13,001 nt of DNA from an uncultured Variovorax sp. (GTDB lineage: Bacteria > Pseudomonadota > Gammaproteobacteria > Burkholderiales > Burkholderiaceae_C). Below, in pieces: positions 6,897 to 13,001 of the stretch (positions are counted from its first letter, which is position 1; the number at the start of each line of letters is the position of its first letter). The DNA is taken from NCBI GenBank assembly GCA_903872875.1, contig CAIQMJ010000710.1, positions 1-13,001 on the forward strand, written 5' to 3'. Below the pieces are notes generated by a model. The model worked only from the letters and a program-made list of their open reading frames with translations. It ran no database searches and was not told the origin of the DNA. The translations under genes and the position numbers were made by a program.

Positions 6897-8912
6897 TCAG
6901 GCTTCCACCTCCAGGACCATCATCAGGCCGCCGCCTCCGTCCTGCTCGACGTTGTTGTTGGTCGTGTGGTGCGGGATGTGGCAGTGAACCAGCCATTTGC
7001 CGGGCCGCAAGGCCTTCCAGATCACGTCGTAGCGCTGACCGGGGCCGACATTGACGGTATCAGCCTGGAAGCGCGCGGACTCCGGCAGGACGTACCCGTC
7101 CCTTGCGACAACAGTGAACGGGCCGCCATGGACGTGCATGGGGTGCACGAAGTTGTTGTTGCTGCCCACGAACCGGAGCTTGATCGTCTCACCGACCTTC
7201 ATCTTCACCGTGTCGGTTGCGGGGAATGCCTTGCCATTGATGGTGAAGTAATTGGGAAGGCCGCCCTCCATCAGCATGGCCGGATAAGTCAGGCCTTCGC
7301 GCTTGAGCCACTCCTGCAACTGCAACACGTACTCATGGTCGGCTTTGGGAGCCTCCTGCGGGCTCTTGGGATCGATGATCAGTGCACCGTACAGGCCGAA
7401 CGCTTGCTGACGATCGACATGATCGTGCGTGTGATAGAAAAAAGTCCCTGCCTGCTCGGTCGTGAACTCGTAGGTGTACGAGTCGCCGGGCTGGATCGGC
7501 TTCTGCGTGATCTTGGCGGGGCCATCCATTTCGTTCGGCAAGATCAAGCCGTGCCAGTGCACCGTGGTGCTTTCGGGCAAGCGGTTGGTCACCTTGATGC
7601 GCACGCGATCACCTTCCGTGACCCGAATCCTCGGGCCAGGAATCGTTGCATTGAACGCATAGCCTTCGACCGTCACATCCGGGAGGATGTTCCAACGGAT
7701 GACGCTGGTCTCGAGATGGAAGACCTTGACCCCGTTGTCCAGCGTCGGGACCAGATCCACGTCGCCACGGGCCTGCGCTGCGGCAGCCTGTGTGACCAGA
7801 CGCGGGTGGATGGCCGACATGTCGCGCATGGCATCGCCCGGAGTGTCCCAGCCCATGATCATCGACGGCGGCATGATGGCACCGCGCACGTCCCGGTTCG
7901 ACAGGCGCATGTTCACGAACATCGCTGGCATCGTCATGCCGGCGAGCAGCATGAGCGCGGTCGTCATGGTCACTGCGGCCAGTTGTGGTCGCGTCACATT
8001 GGGGCGCATGCGGTGGCCATTGCGGCCGCCATGTCCATCTTTGTTGGGCTGCGTGCCGTGCGCGTGGCCGGCAGGAGCGTCAGTTGGCGCTTTTTCCGGG
8101 AGCGAGCCTTCTTCATGCCCCGCGTGAGCACCATGACCACCGTGCCCCGTATTGGTTGGCGTGCCGTGCGCCGCCGTAGCCATTGCGGCGATCCCATGAT
8201 CGCCTTTCGCGGGCATGTCCGATTGGCTGCCGGTTGCCTTCTCGGGCCGACGTTCGGTCATCAATCCGTGCTTCATCTTGCGCGACACCATCCAGACGTT
8301 CACCGGATAGGCCACTGCAAACCCAACGGCCACGCCCAAGGACATCACGCCCCAGAAGACGAGTTCGGTCGGATCCATGGCGCGCATGTCCCGGCCCATC
8401 ATCAGCAGCGCCATCACCGGCGCCATGCCCGCCATCATCGCGTTCATGCTGATGAATTCAGGCATGAAGGACTTCTTGACGTTCTCCAGATACGTGCCAC
8501 CCATCATGTTCTTCATGAAGAGGGACTGGAAGATGAAGAGGCCGAACGCAAAACCTGCGACGTACTCCACGATCAAGTCGATCCACATCGGAAGTCCTAG
8601 CACCGCGGTCACGACGGCCGCCAGGATGATCCCGGTCGCATCGCCCGCAACGCAGTGGATCGTCGAGCCCACGCCCTGTTTCCACAGCGGCTTGACGAAT
8701 TCTTCGTGCTCTCCAGGGGCCGGCTCCTTGTCCGCCATCACGTACAGCAGAAGGCCCAAAGGTCCCAGGTACAGGGTGACGAGGATGAACCCCCACTTCA
8801 TCACCACCGGCTCCGGGTTATTGCGCAACTGGTCCCAGGCAACATACGCCGTCGACAAGGCCGCCAGCACGAACCAGACAGCGAGGAAGTAATCAATCGG
8901 CTGAGCGAACAT
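6897..8912 (-). CDS. Membrane DUF4396 domain fused through a His-rich linker to a two-domain multicopper oxidase
   Basis: 671-residue fusion. Residues 1-215 look like a DUF4396 membrane domain with about six spans (8-26, 39-59, 91-109, 111-131, 154-173, 185-209) and the IHCVAGDATGI and EYVAGFAFG segments. Residues 239-300 are a Gly/His-rich linker with ten histidines. One further span (about 310-332) leads to a multicopper oxidase of about 275 residues with all four copper motifs: HWHG (452-455), HTHDH (494-498), HPMHVHG (590-596) and HCHIPHH (643-649). The type-1 cysteine is Cys644, in the second cupredoxin domain only, so it resembles type-B two-domain oxidases. Positive residues flanking the linker suggest a cytoplasmic linker and a periplasmic oxidase. 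The position of the axial type-1 ligand is Asn654, not Met or Leu. AAGGG precedes the ATG. Likely role: periplasmic Cu(I) or other oxidation. Confidence 0.88.
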   Translation of the reverse strand: MFAQPIDYFLAVWFVLAALSTAYVAWDQLRNNPEPVVMKWGFILVTLYLGPLGLLLYVMADKEPAPGEHEEFVKPLWKQGVGSTIHCVAGDATGIILAAVVTAVLGLPMWIDLIVEYVAGFAFGLFIFQSLFMKNMMGGTYLENVKKSFMPEFISMNAMMAGMAPVMALLMMGRDMRAMDPTELVFWGVMSLGVAVGFAVAYPVNVWMVSRKMKHGLMTERRPEKATGSQSDMPAKGDHGIAAMATAAHGTPTNTGHGGHGAHAGHEEGSLPEKAPTDAPAGHAHGTQPNKDGHGGRNGHRMRPNVTRPQLAAVTMTTALMLLAGMTMPAMFVNMRLSNRDVRGAIMPPSMIMGWDTPGDAMRDMSAIHPRLVTQAAAAQARGDVDLVPTLDNGVKVFHLETSVIRWNILPDVTVEGYAFNATIPGPRIRVTEGDRVRIKVTNRLPESTTVHWHGLILPNEMDGPAKITQKPIQPGDSYTYEFTTEQAGTFFYHTHDHVDRQQAFGLYGALIIDPKSPQEAPKADHEYVLQLQEWLKREGLTYPAMLMEGGLPNYFTINGKAFPATDTVKMKVGETIKLRFVGSNNNFVHPMHVHGGPFTVVARDGYVLPESARFQADTVNVGPGQRYDVIWKALRPGKWLVHCHIPHHTTNNNVEQDGGGGLMMVLEVEA

Positions 8913-9104
8913 GGAGGTTCCCTTTTCAATAGGCCGGACGAGTCAATTCGCAGGAGCAGCGGGTCGGCGTCCTCGTGGCTTGCTTCGTCGAGGAGAGCCG
9001 CAAAGGGCCTGAAGGCACACCGACAAAGACGCCGTCGGGTCTCTCAGCCTGGCCGGTGATGGACGCGATGTCTGTCAGACGCTCGCTCTACCAGGGTGCG
9101 GCGG

Positions 9105-9311
9105 TCATCGAGCGCCCCGTCGACGGCGTTTGGCTTTCCTCGAGCCACTCAGGCGAGCCGAGCCCTGGTGTTTATCGCCAGCGGGATTTCCCTTTCGGTG
9201 CTTCCGGCGTTGCCACACGATGACGGCCACGAAGATGACCACTCCCATGAGCCAGGCGATGAACATCGTGCCGACAACATTGGTTGAAACCCATCGCCCC
9301 GTCACATACAT
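9105..9311 (-). CDS. Small single-span membrane protein of unknown function
   Basis: 68 residues, not matched to a known family. It starts MYVTGRWVSTNVVG, has one strong hydrophobic segment at about residues 12-33 (TMFIAWLMGVVIFVAVIVW), and then a strongly basic tail rich in Arg and Lys, which by the positive-inside rule would lie in the cytoplasm. A near-perfect ribosome binding site, AGGAGG, sits five bases before the ATG, which is the best argument that it is real. It lies 44 bases after the cytochrome c4 gene and upstream of the DUF4396-oxidase fusion. The position suggests an accessory subunit linking the cytochrome and the oxidase, as with small CcoQ-like subunits of oxidases, but there is no sequence similarity strong enough to say so. 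Confidence 0.68.
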   Translation of the reverse strand: MYVTGRWVSTNVVGTMFIAWLMGVVIFVAVIVWQRRKHRKGNPAGDKHQGSARLSGSRKAKRRRRGAR

Positions 9312-9355
9312 GCCTACCTCCTAAGGCGCGGGCTGCTCTGGACACATGGTGTCGT

Positions 9356-10012
9356 TCAATGCAGCCCCGCGATGTAGTCGGACACGGCCTTGATCTCGCG
9401 ATCGTTGAGCTTGGCTGCAACGCCGCTCATGGGCACGCTGTTGAGTCGCACCCCATCGCGAAACGCGGTCAGCTGAGCGGCGATGTATTCGGCGTGCTGC
9501 CCGCCCAGTCGCGGGTACTGGATCGGGATACCGGCGCCGTTGGGACTGTGACAGCCCGCGCAGGCCGGGACACTGCGCTCCCCGACGCCGCCGCGATAGA
9601 TCCGTTCGCCCAGTGCCACCAGATCCTTGTCTTTCGCAAACCCCGGCTTGATGGGCTTGGAACCCAGGAACCAGGCAACGTCGCGCATTTCCTGCTCGGA
9701 CAGCATCGCGGCCATGCCGCTCATGACCGGGCTCTTGCGTTTGCCGGATTTGAATTCCTGGAGTTGCTTGACCAGGTACTCGGGATGCTGCTGAGACAGC
9801 TTGGGATTGGCGGGGATGGCCGAGTTCCCATCCGCGCTGTGGCACGCGGCGCACGACTTTCCATTGAAAACGACTTCGCCGTTTGCAATGTCGGGTTTCG
9901 ATTTGGCGGAGACCCTGTCGATCGACGCCGGTGCGGCAGGATCGGCCGCGAACGAAAAACCTGAAGCGAGTCCACCGAGGGTGAAGAGAAGAAGGGACGC
10001 AAACAATTTCAT
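9356..10012 (-). CDS. Dihaem cytochrome c4-type protein
   Basis: Periplasmic electron carrier of 218 residues, the usual size of cytochrome c4. Signal peptide at 1-22 (cleavage near SFAA/D). Two cytochrome c domains each carry a CxxCH haem site: CAACH at 54-58 and CAGCH at 151-155. Likely axial methionines are Met97 or Met100 for the first haem and Met195 (NSVPMSG) for the second. Family signatures include YLVKQLQEFKSGKR and PRLGGQHAEYIAAQL, repeated once per domain. The start is the ATG at 10012; the open frame continues upstream but the signal peptide fixes this start. The ribosome binding site is weak. Between copper proteins it probably accepts electrons from a multicopper oxidase substrate or feeds a terminal oxidase. 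Confidence 0.9.
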   Translation of the reverse strand: MKLFASLLLFTLGGLASGFSFAADPAAPASIDRVSAKSKPDIANGEVVFNGKSCAACHSADGNSAIPANPKLSQQHPEYLVKQLQEFKSGKRKSPVMSGMAAMLSEQEMRDVAWFLGSKPIKPGFAKDKDLVALGERIYRGGVGERSVPACAGCHSPNGAGIPIQYPRLGGQHAEYIAAQLTAFRDGVRLNSVPMSGVAAKLNDREIKAVSDYIAGLH

Positions 10013-10074
10013 GAGGTACTCAGGTTTGTGATGGGCTGGCTGCAAAGATGGCTGGAGGTCGTGTGGAGGCCGCG

Positions 10075-10446
10075 TCAGCCACCAGACGCTCGTGCATGCG
10101 ACAGCACGCGAATGGGTGTGCCGCACCTGACGACGTTGGTCGAGACGACATCGCCCAGCTCGACGGCCGTCGCAGGATTCAGCATCACGATGTGCGCGTG
10201 GCGCTGCCCTGTGGAACGATCGACCAGGACGGCGAAGCGCTGCACTGCAAGATCGTCGGCACTGGCCGTCTTCCTGCAATCCGTGCGCCCGCCGCGCTGA
10301 ATCTCGTTCGCGCGGCCGAACTCGACGAGCTCGCCTGTACGCCAGCCGTCCTGAAAATCGCGATGCTGCCGGTAGAAATCGGCGCAGCCCGTCAGACCGG
10401 CGGAAATCGCCGCAACGAGAATCCTGTTCGCAACAGAATGCGCCAT
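10075..10446 (-). CDS. Small lipoprotein of unknown function
   Basis: 123 residues. The N-terminus MAHSVANRILVAAISAGLTGC ends in a lipobox (Leu18-Thr-Gly-Cys21), so it is predicted to be lipid-anchored and exposed to the periplasm. After the anchor comes a polar stretch (ADFYRQHRDFQDGWRTGE) and a C-terminal beta-rich region (RFAVLVD, RHAHIVML, VVSTNVVRCGTPIRVL) with two further cysteines. No known family was recognised. The ATG at 10446 gives the lipobox a normal position; a GTG directly before it is also possible, and no strong Shine-Dalgarno is seen. It lies between the methyltransferase and the cytochrome c4 gene on the same strand, 62 bases before the latter. Its link to copper is by position only. 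Confidence 0.65.
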   Translation of the reverse strand: MAHSVANRILVAAISAGLTGCADFYRQHRDFQDGWRTGELVEFGRANEIQRGGRTDCRKTASADDLAVQRFAVLVDRSTGQRHAHIVMLNPATAVELGDVVSTNVVRCGTPIRVLSHARASGG

Positions 10447-10549
10447 CACGATGGTGCGATGCCTCGACTTCCCCGTGTCGACGGCAGGCAACGTAGATCC
10501 CGACCTTCCGGGACTGGCCAAGGCCTGTCGACGGCCTGCTTGGCGCTGC

Positions 10550-11362
10550 TCAAATGGCAAAGTAAAGGCCACTGAATGTCGGGAAGCATCGCTCGGGAAA
10601 TCCCGGTAGGTAGAGTGAACGCTCGGGAACCTGCCACTGGTCGCGAAGGGTGTAGCCCAGCGCTTCGATTTCCGTGATGAAGCGTTGGCGGTTGTAGACG
10701 TGCATCGGCGCAAAGCAGCCAGCGCCGGCGTTCTGCGTCGTGACGTAGTCCTCGCCGTCGTAGAGTGGGAGCTTGTTCAGCAAGACATGCCGCGGCCGCA
10801 TCTCGCACCGTTGCAGCAGGTCGCCAGGACGCGCGTTCTCCAGATAGTGCAGGGAGCCTGCAGCGATCCAGATGTCGTTTCCGTTCAGCGCCTGCGCCAG
10901 GCCGTCGACGAAGCTCAGTGCACCGGCCCCGGCACTGCTGGCCATTTCCCGTCCGATGGAAGCAATAGCAGGCACTTCGACGACGCGCCAGGACAAGCCA
11001 CGAGGCATGTCGAAATAGCGGCGATACGCGTAGAAGTGCACGCCCACCGAGCCGCCGATGTCGAGCACCTTGGTGGCACCGCCTCTGAACGCGCGTTCGA
11101 GCCACCACATCACGGGGTAGTCGTATGCGAACACCTTCTTCGTGCGGACATTCACGTACTCTTCCGCCAAAGCTGCGTGGTCGAATTCCGGACTGTCAGG
11201 CAGCCAATCCCGCGCTTCGGAAAAGTTGTCGAAGACGCCGAAGTAACTGCCGAACCCGGCCTCGGAAAAGAACTGCTGGCGTCGCCAGCGCTGCAACACG
11301 GGCCGGGTGACCGGTCCCTCCAGGATCTGCCGAACGACTTGCGAAGCACTCGAGTAAGCCAT
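10550..11362 (-). CDS. TIGR04325-family putative methyltransferase
   Basis: 270-residue protein with a class I SAM-dependent methyltransferase fold: motif I VLDIGGSVGVHF at 99-110, a post-motif acidic position (VVEVPAI, 127-133) and SLHYLEN at 170-176. The segment LLNKLPLYDGEDYVTTQNAG (194-213) and the N-terminal GFGSYFGVF are what I recognise as the TIGR04325 family, usually found in surface polysaccharide or secondary-metabolite gene clusters; the substrate is not known. The ATG at 11362 was chosen because GGAGG lies five bases upstream. A start at 11374 would add four residues but lacks proper spacing. It begins 48 bases after the CusF-like gene and is followed 103 bases later by the lipoprotein gene, so it lies inside a copper-protein run, which is unexpected for this family. 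Confidence 0.82.
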   Translation of the reverse strand: MAYSSASQVVRQILEGPVTRPVLQRWRRQQFFSEAGFGSYFGVFDNFSEARDWLPDSPEFDHAALAEEYVNVRTKKVFAYDYPVMWWLERAFRGGATKVLDIGGSVGVHFYAYRRYFDMPRGLSWRVVEVPAIASIGREMASSAGAGALSFVDGLAQALNGNDIWIAAGSLHYLENARPGDLLQRCEMRPRHVLLNKLPLYDGEDYVTTQNAGAGCFAPMHVYNRQRFITEIEALGYTLRDQWQVPERSLYLPGFPERCFPTFSGLYFAI

Positions 11363-11410
11363 TCTTTCCTCCATCCTTCGGTGGTCGCTGCCCGTTGATT
11401 TTTTACGCGC

Positions 11411-11785
11411 TCAGCGGGCCGCTTCGATCTTCGTGACAACGATCTTGCCGTCGATCTTTTCCGCCTGGAAACGGACCTTGGCGCCCGTCTCGAGCTTGTC
11501 GAGCATGGCGTCGTCCTTGACCCCGAACACCATCGTCATGCCAGGCATGTCGAGGTTCTTGAGCGGGCCGTGCTTGATCGTGAGCTTCTTGTTGTCCTTG
11601 TCCACCTTGCGGACCTCGCCTTCGGTGAGGTCCGAGGCAGCGGCCGCGTCCGAGGCGCCGGCCGCGGGGGCCTTCTCGGACATGCCCGACATATCGGTCG
11701 TGGATTTGGAGGACTGCGCGCCGGCTGCGCCAGCGAACGAGAGTGCGGCAACGAATGCCAAGAGGGCGATGCGGATGTTTGACAT
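11411..11785 (-). CDS. CusF-like periplasmic copper-binding protein
   Basis: 124-residue periplasmic protein with a signal peptide (1-23, AGAAGAQ), a low-complexity Ser/Ala/Met segment including DMSGMS (31-36), and a C-terminal CusF beta-barrel (about 52-124). In E. coli CusF the Cu(I)/Ag(I) ligands are His36, Met47 and Met49 with Trp44 capping the metal. Here the aligned segment is HGPLKNLDMPGMTMVF, giving His72, Met83 and Met85, with Met80 in place of the tryptophan. GGAGAT precedes the ATG. It lies 75 bases after the cupredoxin gene on the same strand. In CusCBA systems CusF passes copper to the efflux pump; no CusA or CusB gene is in the window, so here it may act as a periplasmic copper buffer. 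Confidence 0.9.
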   Translation of the reverse strand: MSNIRIALLAFVAALSFAGAAGAQSSKSTTDMSGMSEKAPAAGASDAAAASDLTEGEVRKVDKDNKKLTIKHGPLKNLDMPGMTMVFGVKDDAMLDKLETGAKVRFQAEKIDGKIVVTKIEAAR

Positions 11786-11860
11786 GAGGATCTCCTGTGC
11801 TATGAATGAATTTGGAGTCCCGCCGCGTTCCGATGGAAGTGCGCGGTGGGAGTGTCTCGC

Positions 11861-12352
11861 TTACTTCCCGGTCTTGGTCACGTTCACGGCGCCCTTCATG
11901 CCGGCGTCGTAGTGGCCGGGCTGCAGGCACGCGAAGTCGACCTTGCCGGCCTTGGTGAATTGCCAGACGATCTCGCCGGTCTTGCCCGCGGCCAGGGTCA
12001 CCATGTTTGGATCGGAGTGCTCCATCTCCGGGTTCTTCTTCATGACTTCGTAGTGCTCCTTGAGCTCCTTCTCGGTCCCGATCACGAGCTCGTGCTTGAG
12101 TTGACCGGAGTTCTTGATGACGAAGCGCACGGTCTCGCCTTGCTTGACGCTGATGTTCGCCGGCGTGAAGCGCATGCTGTCGGTCATGTCGACGTTGATC
12201 GTGCGTGTCGCCTTGGTGGCCACGCCGGGCTTGCCGATCGCCTCGTCGGCATCGTGGCCGTGACCGCCGGCATGGGTGCCGGATGCCGAAGCGCCAGCGG
12301 CGGCCAAAGCCACGAGTGCTGCGAGAGCGGTGCTGCGGAAGGTGTGTTTCAT
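11861..12352 (-). CDS. Periplasmic type-1 copper protein (cupredoxin, plastocyanin/azurin-like)
   Basis: 163-residue exported cupredoxin. Signal peptide 1-24 (ASAS/G), followed by a His-rich mature N-terminus (HAGGHGHD, about 27-34) and a single cupredoxin domain. The type-1 copper ligands are visible as His87 (KHELV), Cys142, His147 and Met152 (ACLQPGHYDAGM). An insertion between the first His and the Cys carries several Met and His residues (YEVMKKNPEMEH, 101-112). AAGGA precedes the ATG at 12352; the open frame runs further upstream but the signal peptide fixes the start. It follows the multicopper oxidase gene by 46 bases and resembles copper-tolerance cupredoxins of the CopI type of proteobacteria. 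The likely role is copper binding or electron transfer in the periplasm. Confidence 0.9.
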   Translation of the reverse strand: MKHTFRSTALAALVALAAAGASASGTHAGGHGHDADEAIGKPGVATKATRTINVDMTDSMRFTPANISVKQGETVRFVIKNSGQLKHELVIGTEKELKEHYEVMKKNPEMEHSDPNMVTLAAGKTGEIVWQFTKAGKVDFACLQPGHYDAGMKGAVNVTKTGK

Positions 12353-12398
12353 GGGTTTTTCCTTTGAGAGTTGGAGGTTGGAACGGAGGGTGAGAAAA

Positions 12399-13001
12399 CT
12401 AGTGGCTCGAATGGCTGCTGCCGGGCTTTCGAATCTGAACTTCGATGTTCTTGGCGGGCATGTTCTGGGCAGGCATCGCGGCTGCGCCGGCACCACGTTG
12501 GCGCGAGGTCTCAGGCGGCGGTCCATTGAGTTCGTAGGCGACCGTGCCCTTCGGATGCTTGAACCAGCCGGGGTTCGAGTAGTCGCCGGCCTTCTGGTTT
12601 TTGCGGACCTTGACCATGCTGAACATGCCGCCCATCTCGACCGAACCGAACGGGCCTTCACCCGTCATCATTCGCGCGGTGTTGTCCGGGATCGGCATTT
12701 CCATCTCGGCCATGTCGGCCATGCCGCGCTCGCCCATCACCATGTAGTCGGGCACCAGGTTGGAAATCTGCTTGGCCACGTCCTTGTGGTCCAGGCCGAT
12801 CATGGTCGGCACGTCGTGGCCCATCGCGTTCATCGTGTGATGGCTCTTGTGGCAGTGGAAGGCCCAGTCGCCTTCCTCGTCGGCGAGGAACTCGAACGCG
12901 AGCGTCGCGAGATCGATGCGGCCGATGCGGTAGCCCTTGCTGGTCAGGTCGGCCTTGAAGTCGTAGCGCCGGCACACGTAGAGCCATTTTTGCCAGATCG
13001 G
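12399..13001 (-). CDS. Periplasmic multicopper oxidase (partial, C-terminal 200 residues)
   Basis: The frame is open to the right edge, so the N-terminal part, including the first copper motifs, is not in the window. Visible residues begin with the end of the last cupredoxin domain; near residue 49 is the type-1/type-3 motif HCHKSHHTMNAM, with HCHxxxH and the axial Met at the expected place. It is followed by an unusual C-terminal extension of about 140 residues with a Met-rich stretch (MADMAEMEMPIPDNTARMM) and YSNPGWFKHPKGTVAYEL, ending in a His/Ser tail (SSHSSH). The family oxidises Cu(I) to Cu(II), or organic substrates. It precedes the cupredoxin gene by 46 bases, as in many copper-resistance loci. 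Apparent internal GTG starts near the edge are not real starts. Confidence 0.88.
   Translation of the reverse strand, partial: PIWQKWLYVCRRYDFKADLTSKGYRIGRIDLATLAFEFLADEEGDWAFHCHKSHHTMNAMGHDVPTMIGLDHKDVAKQISNLVPDYMVMGERGMADMAEMEMPIPDNTARMMTGEGPFGSVEMGGMFSMVKVRKNQKAGDYSNPGWFKHPKGTVAYELNGPPPETSRQRGAGAAAMPAQNMPAKNIEVQIRKPGSSHSSH

Noticed and set aside
8120..8200. Repeat-like Gly/His codon run suggestive of a tandem repeat
   Set aside because: The bases do not form a regular period. It is low-complexity coding sequence of the His-rich linker, described with that gene.
6891..8600. Plus-strand frame of 569 codons opposite the oxidase fusion
   Set aside because: No motif, an unnatural His/Arg composition and no ribosome binding site; the minus strand carries four intact copper motifs.
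8913..9104. Possible extra gene or pseudogene in the 192-base gap before the oxidase fusion
   Set aside because: Minus-strand frames are broken by stops, and the plus-strand frame over 8975-9223 has no family resemblance and runs into the small membrane-protein gene. No terminator or clear promoter was found either.
10498..10537. Two short hairpins (TCCCG/CGGGA and AGGCC/GGCCT) between the methyltransferase and lipoprotein genes
   Set aside because: Stems of only five pairs with no T run on either strand; expected by chance in GC-rich sequence.

Overview
The window reads as a chromosomal or megaplasmid segment of a high-GC betaproteobacterium, most likely Burkholderiales (Comamonadaceae-like). 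This is inferred from GC-rich codon use, the protein families and the gene order; no rRNA or other taxonomic marker is present. Nearly all genes lie on the minus strand. The exception is one LysR regulator on the plus strand, which sits between two unrelated blocks.

Block 1 (about 1-3969) is an amino-acid and sulfur metabolism cluster. A plus-strand LysR regulator (3031-3969) diverges from a minus-strand run: an exported alpha-helical protein of unknown function (2482-2934), a MetC-type cystathionine beta-lyase (1279-2460), a GltI-like periplasmic amino-acid binding protein (331-1257) and the N-terminal part of a GltJ-like permease that runs off the left edge. The layout suggests a LysR-controlled uptake and beta-elimination module for a thioether or dicarboxylic amino acid. 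The substrate cannot be read from the sequence.

Block 2 (4056-13001) is a copper-handling island, all on the minus strand. In transcription order it encodes: the C-terminal part of a periplasmic multicopper oxidase (runs off the right edge), a type-1 cupredoxin, a CusF-like copper-binding protein, a TIGR04325-family methyltransferase, a small lipoprotein, a dihaem cytochrome c4, a 68-residue single-span membrane protein, a fusion of a DUF4396 membrane domain with a two-domain multicopper oxidase, a CopZ-like copper chaperone and a CopA-like P1B copper ATPase with YHS and Cys/His/Met-rich N-terminal modules. The ATPase and chaperone would clear the cytoplasm, while the oxidases, cupredoxin and CusF-like protein would bind or oxidise copper in the periplasm. 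Cytochrome c4 is a plausible electron partner. A dyad with MerR-type promoter spacing lies upstream of the chaperone, but no MerR-type or two-component regulator is in the window.

The most unusual items are the DUF4396/His-rich-linker/oxidase fusion and the methyltransferase-lipoprotein pair inserted in the copper run. No tRNA, rRNA, CRISPR array, insertion sequence or phage gene was seen. The largest gap without a gene is about 190 bases (8913-9104), and nothing convincing was found in it.
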